From contig JBFWOF010000010.1 in assembly GCA_050250665.1 (NCBI GenBank), positions 58,802 through 122,801 of the forward strand: DNA of 64,000 nt, written 5' to 3'. The translations under genes and the position numbers were made by a program. Below, piece after piece: positions 18,122 through 27,113 of the stretch; position 1 is the first letter of the stretch, and each line of letters begins with the position of its first letter. The notes beneath the pieces were generated by a model. That model was not told where the DNA came from, did no database searches, and saw only the letters and a program-made list of their open reading frames with translations. This stretch comes from JADKFD01 sp050250665. GTDB taxonomy: Bacteria; Pseudomonadota; Gammaproteobacteria; Xanthomonadales; SZUA-5.

Positions 18122-19017
18122 GCGAGCGTCTGTTCGGGCGCCTGGCGGCGCGCCTGCGGGCCGCGCCACAGGTGCTGGCCAGCGTGCTGCACACGCGCGG
18201 CGCCACCCCGCGCAAAGCCGGCGCGCGCATGCTGATCGGCGCTGCCGACAGTGAATTCAGCATTGGTGGCGGGCTGGCGGAAGCGCGCGTGCTGACCGCG
18301 GCGCGCAGCTTGCTGATCGATGCCGAGCGCGCCGCGCTGCTGACCATTGACCTCAGCGGTGGCGTTGACTCTGCAGGCATCTGCGGCGGACAGATGCAGA
18401 TCGCGCTGCGGCGCTGGGAGGGTGCCGCGGATCTGGCGCGGGCTCGCGCTATTGCTGACGATCTGACCGCCGGACTTGAGGTGCCATTGAGTGCCGACGA
18501 TGTCGGTGACTCTCGGGGGGCGCTGCGCATCGAACCTGATCCCCGCCTGTTGATCGTTGGTGGCGGCCACTGCGGCATGGCCCTTTATGAACTCGCCCGG
18601 CATCTGGACTTCGAGCTGTGGCTGTTTGATCCGCGGCCTGAGTACGCCGACCCGGCCCTGTATCCGGGAGCCACCGTGCGCGGTGGTGACTTCGCTTGCC
18701 TGGCTGAAGCCATCGCCACCCGCCGGGCCTTCCATGCAGTGCTGCTCAACCGCGATTTCGCCAGCGATGTCGCCACTCTGCGCGAGCTTGCCGGCGCCGA
18801 TCTCGCATTCCTCGGCATGATGGGCAGCCGCAAGCGCATAGGCGCTGTCCTGGCGGAACTCAGCCCCGGGCAGGCGCAGCAACTGGCACAGCTGAAGGCG
18901 CCGGTCGGACTGGAAATCGGCGCCCAGACCCCGCACGAGATAGCGGTCAGCATCCTCGCGGAGCTGATTCAAGCCCGATCCATGCAGCGTTCAGGTGGGC
19001 TCGAAGGGCTGGCGTGA
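18118..19017 (+). CDS. xdhC: XdhC molybdenum cofactor insertion/sulfuration chaperone
   Basis: A 299-residue XdhC-family protein. The N-terminal CoxI-like domain shows 'TRGATPRKAGARML' (about 26-39); the C-terminal Rossmann domain starts at 'RLLIVGGGHCGMALYEL' (about 142) and contains 'VLLNRDFASDVATLRELA' and 'LGMMGSRKR'. XdhC binds Moco and delivers its sulfurated form to XdhB. The start is TTG at 18118, overlapping the xdhB stop as TTGA, so translation is coupled; no upstream ATG is compatible. Confidence 0.93.
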   Translation: MSERLFGRLAARLRAAPQVLASVLHTRGATPRKAGARMLIGAADSEFSIGGGLAEARVLTAARSLLIDAERAALLTIDLSGGVDSAGICGGQMQIALRRWEGAADLARARAIADDLTAGLEVPLSADDVGDSRGALRIEPDPRLLIVGGGHCGMALYELARHLDFELWLFDPRPEYADPALYPGATVRGGDFACLAEAIATRRAFHAVLLNRDFASDVATLRELAGADLAFLGMMGSRKRIGAVLAELSPGQAQQLAQLKAPVGLEIGAQTPHEIAVSILAELIQARSMQRSGGLEGLA

Positions 19018-19102
19018 TCGCCGCCAGGCGCGGTCCACGCCCTCTTGTCTGCGGCCGGCGATCCGGTCAGGATGTCAGTCCATGCACCATGGTTCCACAT
19101 CA

Positions 19103-19591
19103 ATGACGATTCGACCTTCGGCTTTCCTGGCGATCGCGCTGGGTTTCATGAGCTTGCATCCGACCGCCACTTTTTCGCAGGGAATTGATCGCATGACCGC
19201 TGTTGCCAAGGGTTCCTTCACCGTCGAGATGGCACCGCAGGGCGAACCGGAAGCCGCCGATGGCGTGGCGCTGGGACGCATGGCGCTGAACAAGGCTTTT
19301 GCCGGCGATCTGGAAGCGGTTGGTGTCGGTCAGATGCTGACGGCGCTGACGCCGACCAAGGGTTCTGCCGGGTACGTGGCGATAGAGCGCGTCAGCGGCA
19401 GCCTGCACGGTCGCAAGGGCAGTTTCGTGTTCCAGCACAGTGGCCTCATGAACGAGGGTGCCCGGCAGCTGTCGATCAGCGTGGTCCCGGGGTCGGGTAC
19501 CGGTGAACTGACCGGTCTGGCTGGAACTTTCACCCTCGAGATCGTCGACGGCACGCACCTCTATGAGTTCGATTACTCCTTGCCGGAATGA
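19103..19591 (+). CDS. Exported DUF3224-family protein
   Basis: A 162-residue protein with an N-terminal hydrophobic leader (ending near 'HPTATFSQ') and then the DUF3224 fold, recognised from 'GSFTVEMAP', 'GRMALNKAFAGDLEAVGVGQML', 'GSAGYVAIERVSGSLHGRKG' and 'VPGSGTGELTGLAGTF'. DUF3224 proteins form a small allene-oxide-cyclase-like beta barrel of unknown function and most lack a signal; the leader here is unusual. ATG 19103 is used; ATG 19082 adds seven residues. ATG 19193 just before the domain would give a cytoplasmic form. Confidence 0.82.
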   Translation: MTIRPSAFLAIALGFMSLHPTATFSQGIDRMTAVAKGSFTVEMAPQGEPEAADGVALGRMALNKAFAGDLEAVGVGQMLTALTPTKGSAGYVAIERVSGSLHGRKGSFVFQHSGLMNEGARQLSISVVPGSGTGELTGLAGTFTLEIVDGTHLYEFDYSLPE

Positions 19592-19696
19592 CGGGCATGG
19601 CGCCATCAGGCCTGAATGAGCCATTGCGTGGCTGATCGAGCCAGCGCTTCACGCTCGCCACGCCGTTCTCGCTGAATACGGACGCCCCCGGCCGCC

Positions 19697-20482
19697 TCAA
19701 CGGAAGCGATCGACAGCCGTGCCGGGGATTTGCCTGGCCCAGCGGACAATGGCCGCAGCGACCTCGTCAGCATGACTCAGAAACGGCGCATGACTGGCTC
19801 GATCCATGCGCACGAACTGCCCATCTGCTACGAGACCGGTCGCGATCTGCATGGCTTGCCAGGGCACCAGCCGGTCGCGCTGGCCTCCGATCCACAAGCT
19901 GGGCACCGCCAATCCTGGCAATTCGGCGCGCAGATCGGTGTCGGCTAGCAGCGCCAGACCGTCGACCAGAATGCGTGGATCCGAGGGCGGACGCTCGCCC
20001 AGACGCTGACGCAGCCAGCGGATCTCCTGGCGTGCGCCGGCATCGCCATGGACTTCCAGCGCCAGGAAGCGATCGATGGTGGCGCCGTAGTCCTGCGCCA
20101 GATCGGCCGCGAACTGGGCGAACACGCTGGGTGCGACCGCATCCGGCCAGTCGTTCGCCACGACAAAGCGCGGCGAGGCGGCCAGAGCGATCAAGCCGCG
20201 CACCCGATCGGGGGCCCGCAATGCCGCTTCGAGCGCGAACAAACCTCCCAGCGACCAGCCCAGCCACAGCGCCGGCGGCAGCACGTTCAGCAAGCGATCG
20301 ACCGTGGCATCCAGCGCCAGTCCGTCGCGCTCCTCACTGAGACCGTGCCCGGGCAGATCCAGCACGTGGCACTCGAAGCGCTCCGAGAGTTCGGCCAGCA
20401 GCGGCGCAAACACGCCGCCGTGCATGGCCCAGCCATGAATCAGTACCAGTGGCGGGCCGCGGCCGATGATGTCGAGGTGCAT
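19697..20482 (-). CDS. bioH: Pimeloyl-ACP methyl ester carboxylesterase BioH
   Basis: A 261-residue alpha/beta hydrolase. 'LVLIHGWAMHGGVF' supplies the oxyanion region, GWSLGG the nucleophile elbow (Ser about 78), an Asp lies in 'IGGQRDRLVP' and the catalytic His in 'RASHAPFLSH'. This set matches BioH, which removes the methyl group from pimeloyl-ACP methyl ester in biotin synthesis. bioD is 10 kb away in the same window, but no other bio gene is visible, so the pathway genes are dispersed. Confidence 0.9.
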   Translation of the reverse strand: MHLDIIGRGPPLVLIHGWAMHGGVFAPLLAELSERFECHVLDLPGHGLSEERDGLALDATVDRLLNVLPPALWLGWSLGGLFALEAALRAPDRVRGLIALAASPRFVVANDWPDAVAPSVFAQFAADLAQDYGATIDRFLALEVHGDAGARQEIRWLRQRLGERPPSDPRILVDGLALLADTDLRAELPGLAVPSLWIGGQRDRLVPWQAMQIATGLVADGQFVRMDRASHAPFLSHADEVAAAIVRWARQIPGTAVDRFR

Positions 20483-20909
20483 GGGCAGGGGGGAGGAAGA
20501 AGGGAAAAGGAAAAGGGAAAAGGGAAGAGCACCAGGCGGCGAGGACTGCGGCAGGCAGGTTGTTGTGGAAGTAGGTCACGTTGGCCGCGCAGCGGTCTAC
20601 GTGACATCGGTCTGGCGATCTCACCTGGGCCATGAATCGCGGTCAAGGTGTAGGTTGGGCTTAGCGCAGCGTGCCCAACGGTCATGGCAGCGAGTCACTC
20701 GCAATCATGATAGTCGCCGCTGCCATGACCGTTGCATAGGGTTTCTTGCCTAACCCCTCCCCAGCCCTCCCCGAACATCGGGGAGGGAGCGACAGCACTC
20801 GTCTGAACGACTTTCACGGCAACCTACCCGCCGCAGATTCCGCCTTCCCGCGCTCTCACCTTTTTCCTTTTTCCCTTTCCCCTTTCCCCTTTTCCCTTTT
20901 CCCGTCCCC
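20483..20909. repeat. Repeat-rich gap between bioH and the GT39 gene
   Basis: No gene. Contents in order: a purine-only tract (about 20488-20528); the GTAGGTCACGTTGGCCGCGC..TACGTGAC hairpin at 20571-20605; a GTAGGTTGGGC element (from 20651) of the type seen at 32111; an inverted pair GGTCATGGCAGCG/CGCTGCCATGACC (about 20682-20731); a CCCTCCCCGA..TCGGGGAGGG hairpin (about 20767-20790); and a pyrimidine-only tract (about 20855-20908) complementary in kind to the purine tract. Confidence 0.78.
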
Positions 20910-22616
20910 TCAATGCCAGGCTACCTTGTGTCGGATCCAGGCCTCGGGCGGATGTGGTTCACATTGCGGGCGCAGGGCGTCGGCGTTGACCAGATACCAG
21001 CGGCGGCGATTGGATTCGCCGACCACGGTGGCCTTGTCGACCTCGAAACAGGCCTTGAGCGAGAGCTTCTGAGCCATGATCCAGCGGTTTTCGGGGGCTG
21101 CGCGCAGCCAGGCCACGGCCTTGAGTTCCTGCTCGGCCCGCGGTGCCAGAAAGCCGAACACCGTGGCCGGCCGGTCGGCCATCAGCAGATTCTGCTCTTT
21201 CCAGCTGAGCAGGCCGAGCTCGGCATCCGGGCCGATCAGCGTGCCGGCCTGGATCATGACACCGCGGGCCGAGCGCGAATCGTTGATGACCGGATACGCC
21301 CAGTAGCTGTAGATCAGCCAGATCGCGGTCAGCGAAGCGGCCAGTGCGAGGGCGCCGCGCCGCGGTCGGAACGCGATCAGGCAGGCCAGCGCGCACAGGC
21401 CCATGCTCAGCGTGATCGGCCAGGGGTCGAGTCCGCGCAGGCTGCGCAGACGTTCGGCGAAGGCCGGCTCGCCGTAGATGGCATAGAGCGATCCCACCGT
21501 CAGGCCCACCGCCAGCAGCGCCGCCATCGCGAACAGCAGCCGCTGGGCGCCGGGCTTGCGCAGGATGCCAGGCAACAGCGGCGCCAGCGCCAGTACCAGC
21601 ATCGGCAGCGCCGGCATGATGTAGACGTCTCGCTTGCCGCCGGACAGCGAAAAGAAGAACACGATCACCACCGCATAGCTCAGTGGCAGCCAGACCCGCG
21701 CCGGTCGCTGGCCGCGGCGCCAGCCGCGCCACCAGTGCGGTATGGCCCAGATCAGGGCGAAGGAGATCGGCAGCCACATGCTGGCGATCATCTGCAGGTA
21801 GTACCAGGGCGGATGCAGATGATGGGTAGGTGTCAGATAGCGCGACGCCGTCTGCCCCAGCAGGATATCGCGGGCGTAGTCGGTATAGGCCGGATCGTCG
21901 AGTTGCCAGACCGTCCACAGCATCGGTACCAGCCACAGCGAGACGGCCAGCAAGAAGGCGAGAACGGCCAGCGCGATCTTCCCGGCCGGCATTGCCTGTC
22001 GCGGCGGCAGGCCCTGCCAGCCCAGGCGCCGCCCGAGCAGCGCCAGGGGTATCAGCAGCAGCGCCAGAAAGGCCACGCCCTTGGTGATGGTGCCGATGCC
22101 GGCGGCAAAACAGCCGATCCACAGCCAGCGCCAGTTCGGACCCAGCAGCAGATGCCGCAGCAGGCCATAGCAGGCCAGGGTCATGATGCCGAGCAACGTC
22201 GCATCGATCTGCGCGGCTCGAACCTGAAAGGTGAATTGCAGCGTGAACAGCAGTCCCAGAGCGGCCAGTTGGGCCACCCGCCGGCCGTGCAGGCGTCGCG
22301 ACAGATCGTAGACCAGTCCCAGCGACAGCAGTCCTGCGAGCAGGGAGGGCAGCAGAAAGGCGATGCGCCAGGAGCCGGTCAGCGCGTAGGCGCTGGCCTG
22401 CATCCACATGAACATCGGCGGTTTGTCCGAATACAGCTCGTTGCCGCGATGCGGAAACAGCCACTCGCCGCTGTCGACCATCTGCTTGGCCACCAGCGCA
22501 AAGCGCGGCTCATCGGCCGGCCAGGGATCACGCAATCCCATCCCCGAGGCCAGCAACAGCAGGGCGAAAGCCAGCAGCAGCCAGAACTGGCGGCGCTGGC
22601 TCTCGCCCAGACTCAA
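20910..22616 (-). CDS. Membrane glycosyltransferase, GT39/ArnT-like
   Basis: A 568-residue polytopic inner-membrane protein of the ArnT/PMT (GT-C) fold. The first periplasmic loop has the catalytic-type acidic pair in 'DPWPADEPRFALVAKQMVDS', followed by 'SDKPPMFMWMQA', both hallmarks of lipid-linked sugar transferases of this family. At least ten hydrophobic helices follow. The likely start is TTG 22616: it has GGAG eight bases upstream and overlaps the stop of the preceding secreted-protein gene as TTGA; GTG 22667 would overlap that gene by 55 bases. Acceptor (lipid A, other glycan or protein) cannot be told from sequence. Confidence 0.87.
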   Translation of the reverse strand: MSLGESQRRQFWLLLAFALLLLASGMGLRDPWPADEPRFALVAKQMVDSGEWLFPHRGNELYSDKPPMFMWMQASAYALTGSWRIAFLLPSLLAGLLSLGLVYDLSRRLHGRRVAQLAALGLLFTLQFTFQVRAAQIDATLLGIMTLACYGLLRHLLLGPNWRWLWIGCFAAGIGTITKGVAFLALLLIPLALLGRRLGWQGLPPRQAMPAGKIALAVLAFLLAVSLWLVPMLWTVWQLDDPAYTDYARDILLGQTASRYLTPTHHLHPPWYYLQMIASMWLPISFALIWAIPHWWRGWRRGQRPARVWLPLSYAVVIVFFFSLSGGKRDVYIMPALPMLVLALAPLLPGILRKPGAQRLLFAMAALLAVGLTVGSLYAIYGEPAFAERLRSLRGLDPWPITLSMGLCALACLIAFRPRRGALALAASLTAIWLIYSYWAYPVINDSRSARGVMIQAGTLIGPDAELGLLSWKEQNLLMADRPATVFGFLAPRAEQELKAVAWLRAAPENRWIMAQKLSLKACFEVDKATVVGESNRRRWYLVNADALRPQCEPHPPEAWIRHKVAWH

Positions 22617-23470
22617 GGCGTCTGCTCCAGGCGCACGCCCAGTGGTCCGAGCGCGTTCTGATCCCACTTGATGGCGATCAGTCCCTTGCCATCAAAATGG
22701 AACAGCAATTCGGGATCGGCCTCGAATCGGGGGCTGGTCTGCACCTTCGGAATCGTCAGTCGCGCCACCACCTGAACGCCGCGCTGGAACCACAGCCCTT
22801 CAAGCGTGCGCGGCTGCTTGCCAAAGGTCAGAGTCATCTGGCCGTTGGGATTGAGCTTCAGCGACACCTTCGAGCCATCTTCCAGTGTTCCGGCGAAATC
22901 CGACTGCACCCGCGGGATCAGATAGCGGGTTTCGCGGTGGGCGTCGTACAGCGCCAGCGTGCCTACCGCATCTTCAAGATCAGCCCGCAGTTCGGCAAAG
23001 CGTCCGCTGGCCTTGCTCTGATCCGAGCGCACCACGACATAGCCGGTTTCCGGCGAGGTCAGGGTCAGCCGGCCGGGACCTGCAGCGTCCTTGGCAGCCG
23101 CATCGCGCCAGGGCGTCAGCGCCACCCGATAAATGGTCAGCAAGGGCTCGGCGGCGCCGCGCTTGCCCTGGTATTCGACCACGAGCGCCGCCTGGGCCAA
23201 CTCGCTCAGCGCCCGGGTCTCTTCCGGACTGAGTGCGCGCCAGCTGACATCCTCGCCACGCCAGGATTCGGGCAGCGTCAGCGCCACGCCGACATCGCGC
23301 GATGCGACCCGACCCGGCGGTGGTTCCGTACTCTCCTCCATGATCGGACCGGGGGCCCAGGAGGGTGCCGCAGCGGCTGCTTCCGGATCGGCAGTTGGCG
23401 CCTGCTCCTCGGCATGGACGCTGGAGAAACAAAGCAACAGGGCAACAAGGCCCCAGCCAGGAATACGCAT
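22613..23470 (-). CDS. Secreted protein of unknown function upstream of the GT39 gene
   Basis: A 285-residue protein. A signal peptide covers about residues 1-21 (RIPGWGLVALLLCFSSVHA, cleavage before EEQA), then a Pro/Ala-rich linker. The C-terminal part (about 180-285, 'FAGTLEDGSKVSLKLNPNGQMTL...') looks like a small beta-sandwich similar to lipocalin-like 'META/NlpE' folds, but I do not recognise the family. ATG 23470 is the start that places the signal peptide correctly. The stop overlaps the TTG start of the glycosyltransferase, so both are probably co-expressed. Confidence 0.75.
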   Translation of the reverse strand: MRIPGWGLVALLLCFSSVHAEEQAPTADPEAAAAAPSWAPGPIMEESTEPPPGRVASRDVGVALTLPESWRGEDVSWRALSPEETRALSELAQAALVVEYQGKRGAAEPLLTIYRVALTPWRDAAAKDAAGPGRLTLTSPETGYVVVRSDQSKASGRFAELRADLEDAVGTLALYDAHRETRYLIPRVQSDFAGTLEDGSKVSLKLNPNGQMTLTFGKQPRTLEGLWFQRGVQVVARLTIPKVQTSPRFEADPELLFHFDGKGLIAIKWDQNALGPLGVRLEQTP

Positions 23471-23564
23471 GATGTGTGCACTCTGAGTCTGCAAACCGGT
23501 CGCGAAGCATAGCGGACCCGGGCTGAAGGGAAATCAGACAGCAGGGGGACTGTGTGGTTTGGAG

Positions 23565-24032
23565 TCAGGCTGGCTTACGCACCATCAACCAGAAAATGCC
23601 CAGCACCGACAGGAAGGCTGGCCAGCCGAGGATGAACCAGATCCACATCTGACGGGCAAATTCAGGCGGCAGGGCCTGTTGCCGGGCGTGGGCCGCCGCG
23701 GCCATCCGGGCCAGTCGGATCTGAATGAACACCACCGGTATCCAGCAGGCCCCGGTGAGCCCGTAGAGCGCCAGCGCCGCGGCGACCCAGGGGGTGGACC
23801 AGGGCAGCGACAGCAGCTGCAGCAGTGCGAAGCCGGTCAGCAGTTGCGCGATCACCGCCGGTGTCGTGAACACGAAATCGGCCAGTACGGTCAGTCGCGT
23901 GACCCGGGCAATGGCGGCGAGATCGCCGCTGCGCCAGGTCATCCACTGGAAGAAGGCGATGCCCAAACCGGTGCCGAACAAGATCGTCGAGGACAGGATG
24001 TGCAGCCATTTCAGCAGCAGATAGCTGCTCAT
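23565..24032 (-). CDS. DUF2269-family membrane protein
   Basis: A 155-residue protein with four predicted membrane helices and the DUF2269 start pattern 'LLLKWLHILSSTILFGTGLG' (His11 conserved in the first helix). Function unknown in the family; it is often found near short-chain oxidoreductases, as here. The ATG at 24032 overlaps the stop of the upstream epimerase/DoxX-like gene (24029), so the two are translationally coupled. Confidence 0.85.
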   Translation of the reverse strand: MSSYLLLKWLHILSSTILFGTGLGIAFFQWMTWRSGDLAAIARVTRLTVLADFVFTTPAVIAQLLTGFALLQLLSLPWSTPWVAAALALYGLTGACWIPVVFIQIRLARMAAAAHARQQALPPEFARQMWIWFILGWPAFLSVLGIFWLMVRKPA

Positions 24033-25324
24033 CGGCGGTCGGCCAGCACCAGCCAGACCACGGTCGCGGGGATCACGACCAGGTTCTTCGCCAGCGCACC
24101 CCAGGGATCCAGCCACAGGCCCGGCAGCATCCAGCCCAGCACTGCGGTGTAGCCGAGGACCAGCAGCAGCAGGGCGCGACCGGCGGCGCGCGCATGCCAG
24201 TTGCCGATCAGCAGGGCGCCGAGCACGGCATCGAGCAGACTGCCACCGTAGCCGCCGATCCAGCCCAGCCACTCCGGCCAGTGCAGCGGGGCAGCGAGCA
24301 CGCTGATCTGCGCCGGCGACTGCGCGAATCCGGCGATCGCCGACAGCAGGCACAGCAGACCCAGACCCCAGCGCAGTACCGGCGCCAGCGGATACAGCCG
24401 CGCCTGCCAGCGGTCCTGGACTTCGGCGGGCTGGCGCGCCGCCCAGACAGCGAAGCGCTGCGGCGCGTGACCGAAGCGGGCGCCGAGCGCCTCGGCATCG
24501 GCGAGACTCGCGCTGTTGCCGCGGGCCAGCATGCGCACCATGGCCGAGCCCAGCGGCCCATCGCCGATGTGGTCGCCGAGTGCGCCGGCCAGTCGCAGCA
24601 GACCCATGGGCAGCGGCAGCGTCCACGCCCTGGGCAGGCGCAACCATTGCCGCAGACCGCGCAGATACTCGGCCAGGGTCATGATTTCGGGGCCGACCGC
24701 GGGCCAGATCTGAATGCGCTGGTCGTCGGCCTCGGTGGCCACTGCGGCAGCCACGATCTCGGCCAGATCGCGCACATGCAGCGGTTGAATCAACTGCTGG
24801 CCCCGCCCGGGCAGGGGCATGACGCCGGGTGCCGCCGCCAGCGCCCGCAACAGCGAGGATCCGCCATAGCTGCCACTGAAGGCATAGACCAGCGAGGGCC
24901 GCAGCACCGTCACCGGCAGTCCGCAGTCCAGCAGAGCCTGATCGGCGCGATGCTTGCTGGCGACAAACTCGGCATCGCGCGGGTCGCCCAGCGATGAGAT
25001 TTGCAGGAAATGCCGCAAGCCCAGCTCGGCCGCCGCCCGGGCCACGGCCAACGGCATCTGGCAATGGATCCGATCAAAGTCGGCGTCGCTGGCCTTGAGC
25101 ACCCCGGCGGCGTTGACGACCGCGTCGACGCCAGCGAGGCGCGGCAACCACAGCGCCGGGTCGTGGTCGCGCATCAGATCGGCTTCGATGCTTGCCATGC
25201 CGGTCGCGACTTCGCCAGCCCGGCCAGGGCGTACCACCGCGACCACCTCGTGCCCATGCTCGCGCAGCGCCGACACGATATGGCGACCAAGGAATCCCAG
25301 TGCCCCGAGAACCAGAATCTTCAT
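24029..25324 (-). CDS. SDR-family NAD(P)-binding protein fused to a DoxX-like membrane domain
   Basis: A 431-residue fusion. Residues 1-290 are an atypical short-chain dehydrogenase/epimerase: Rossmann motif GALGFLGRHI (7-16), 'INAAGVLK'-type segment (here VVNAAGVLK) and 'SSLGDPRDAEFVASKHRADQ' in place of the YxxxK site. Residues about 300-431 hold four membrane helices of the DoxX-like (DUF4267-type) kind. It is coupled to the DUF2269 gene. Such fusions are annotated YbjT-like; substrate unknown. Confidence 0.85.
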   Translation of the reverse strand: MKILVLGALGFLGRHIVSALREHGHEVVAVVRPGRAGEVATGMASIEADLMRDHDPALWLPRLAGVDAVVNAAGVLKASDADFDRIHCQMPLAVARAAAELGLRHFLQISSLGDPRDAEFVASKHRADQALLDCGLPVTVLRPSLVYAFSGSYGGSSLLRALAAAPGVMPLPGRGQQLIQPLHVRDLAEIVAAAVATEADDQRIQIWPAVGPEIMTLAEYLRGLRQWLRLPRAWTLPLPMGLLRLAGALGDHIGDGPLGSAMVRMLARGNSASLADAEALGARFGHAPQRFAVWAARQPAEVQDRWQARLYPLAPVLRWGLGLLCLLSAIAGFAQSPAQISVLAAPLHWPEWLGWIGGYGGSLLDAVLGALLIGNWHARAAGRALLLLVLGYTAVLGWMLPGLWLDPWGALAKNLVVIPATVVWLVLADRR

Positions 25325-25591
25325 CGCCTGCGCGCTCCTGACTGCCCAGCTGTCTTACCATAGCTGCGTGGCGGGGCCTTTGCAGGCGCCAGATTCGCGT
25401 CGAGGGGAGCCCCGATTTCTCCCGGCGGGGCGCTAGTTCACGCAACAAGCAGCGGGGCGAGCGGCCCAACCTCGCTGCAAAGTCAGATCGTGCGGCGCGG
25501 TGGGTCCCCTGCCCCTTGCCCCCTGCCCCCTTTATATGACCGTAGAATCAATGACTTGCGATATATTTGCTGAGAGTGCCGGAACCACGCC
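25325..25591. other. Intergenic gap with a dispersed repeat shared with 38579-38640
   Basis: Divergent promoter region of the SDR and MgtC genes. About 25467-25535 shares 'CTCGCTGCAAAGTCAGATCG' and 'CCCTGCCCCTTGCCCC' with the segment at 38579-38640, in the same order and spacing, so a copy-and-insert repeat is likely. The AT-rich segment 25530-25575 ('agaatcaatgacttgcgata') also resembles the sequence after 38640. It may hold the promoter of the MgtC gene. Confidence 0.6.
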
Positions 25592-26842
25592 ATGAACGAC
25601 ATGCCTGATGCCAATGTGCTGCTGGGCCTGACCGTGGCCCTGGGGCTCGGCTTGCTGATCGGCATCGAGCGCGAGCGCAACAAGGGCAGCGGTCCCGGGC
25701 GGGGCGCTGCCGGCATGCGCAGCTTCACGCTGGTCGCGCTGATGGGTTCTCTGGCCAGTCATCTGGGCGTGCCGGCCATGGTGCTGGCCGGACTCTTCGT
25801 CGCCGCCGCAGCGCTGATCGCCTTTCTGCGATCCAACAAGGATGACCCTGGCCTCACCACCGAAATTGCCCTGGTGCTGACCTATCTGCTGGGCGTGCTG
25901 GCGCAGACCGAGGCCGGTCTGGCCGCCGCCCTCGGCGTACTGGTGGCCATCCTGCTGGCAGGCAAGTCCAAGTTGCACCGTTTTGCGCAGAGCCTGCTGA
26001 CGCCGCAGGAGATCCATGACGGCCTGCTGCTGCTGGCGTCGGCGCTGATCGTGTTGCCGCTGCTGCCGACTACCGCGATCGATCCCTGGGGCGTGATCGA
26101 AGTGCGCAAGCTCTGGGCCATCGTGGTGATGATCATGGCCATAGGCGCGGCCGGGCATGTTGCGTTGCGGGTGTTCGGGCCGCGCATCGGACTGCCGGTC
26201 GCCGGTTTCGTCGGTGGCTTCGTCTCCAGCTCCGCCACCATCGCGGCCATGGGCCAGCGCGCGCAATCGGATCCCACCCGCGCCGTGGCCGCTGCTGCCG
26301 CCGGCATGGCCAGCAGCGTGGCGACGACGGTGTTGATGGCGGTCCTGCTGGCCAGCAGCTCACTGACCTTGCTGCGAGCAGTCTGGCCGATGCTGCTCGC
26401 GGGCACGCTGACGGCGCTGGTGGCGACGGTAATGCTGGCGCGGCGGGCGCGCACCAGCACCTCGGATCCCAGCGAAACCAGCGGCCGCCCCTTCAATCCC
26501 GTGGATGCCCTGATGTTTGCCGGCCTGCTGGCGACCGTGCTGCTCGCCTCTGCCGCGCTCAAGGCCTGGCTGGGGCCGCACGCCATCTGGCTGGCGGCCG
26601 CCAGCGCTGGCCTCGCCGATGTGCATGCGGTGACGCTGTCGATGGGGCAGCTGGTGGCCACCGACCAGATCGGTGTCGGTGCCGCCCGCTGGGCCCTGGT
26701 ACTGGGCTTCGCCAGCAATATGGGGACCAAGATGTTCCTGGCGCGCCGCGCCGGGCGCGAGTACCTCGGCCATCTGTGGCCCGGCCATCTGGCGATGTTG
26801 CTGGTGTTTGCGGGAATGGCGCTGTTGTTGCCGGAGAGCTGA
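25592..26842 (+). CDS. MgtC/SapB family protein with DUF4010 domain
   Basis: A 416-residue inner-membrane protein. The N-terminal 130 residues are the MgtC domain ('ALGLGLLIGIERERNKG', 'GMRSFTLVALMGSLA', 'GLTTEIALVLTYLLGVL'); the remainder is a DUF4010 membrane domain of about nine helices with 'GGFVSSSATIAAMGQRAQ' and 'DVHAVTLSMGQL'. MgtC-type proteins modulate Mg2+ homeostasis or ATP synthase in some bacteria; for this longer DUF4010 form the role is unknown. ATG 25592 is followed by further Met codons but best fits. Confidence 0.9.
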   Translation: MNDMPDANVLLGLTVALGLGLLIGIERERNKGSGPGRGAAGMRSFTLVALMGSLASHLGVPAMVLAGLFVAAAALIAFLRSNKDDPGLTTEIALVLTYLLGVLAQTEAGLAAALGVLVAILLAGKSKLHRFAQSLLTPQEIHDGLLLLASALIVLPLLPTTAIDPWGVIEVRKLWAIVVMIMAIGAAGHVALRVFGPRIGLPVAGFVGGFVSSSATIAAMGQRAQSDPTRAVAAAAAGMASSVATTVLMAVLLASSSLTLLRAVWPMLLAGTLTALVATVMLARRARTSTSDPSETSGRPFNPVDALMFAGLLATVLLASAALKAWLGPHAIWLAAASAGLADVHAVTLSMGQLVATDQIGVGAARWALVLGFASNMGTKMFLARRAGREYLGHLWPGHLAMLLVFAGMALLLPES

Positions 26843-27113
26843 GGGCACGAGGGTGCGTGGCGGCCAAGGAAGTAGGTCACGTTGACCCGAAGGGTCTACG
26901 TGAGGGCTTGGCATTCACGTAGGCTGCTTTGCGGCGAGCCTGACCTGCATTGCAATCAATCGCTGCTCGGAAGGTCGGCGAGTGCGTTCTTGAAACGCTT
27001 TCAGGATTGAGGCGATGGCATCGCGGATTCGTCACGCGACACCACCGAGCCCTCGATCGCTGCCATCGGGCGCAGTGAGGCAGCAATCGAGAGCCCGGTG
27101 TCGATACGGTGGA
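26843..27113. repeat. Intergenic gap with GTAGGTCACGTTG hairpin
   Basis: 26872-26903 is the GTAGGTCACGTTGACCCGAA..TCTACGTGA hairpin, followed by a second partial 'TTCACGTAGGCTGC' arm near 26920. No gene. It lies between the convergent MgtC and anti-sigma genes and may also serve as a terminator. Confidence 0.7.

Noticed and set aside
20913..22661. 582-codon plus-strand frame opposite the GT39 gene
   Set aside because: Gln/Arg/His-rich antisense image; the minus strand encodes a consistent membrane protein.
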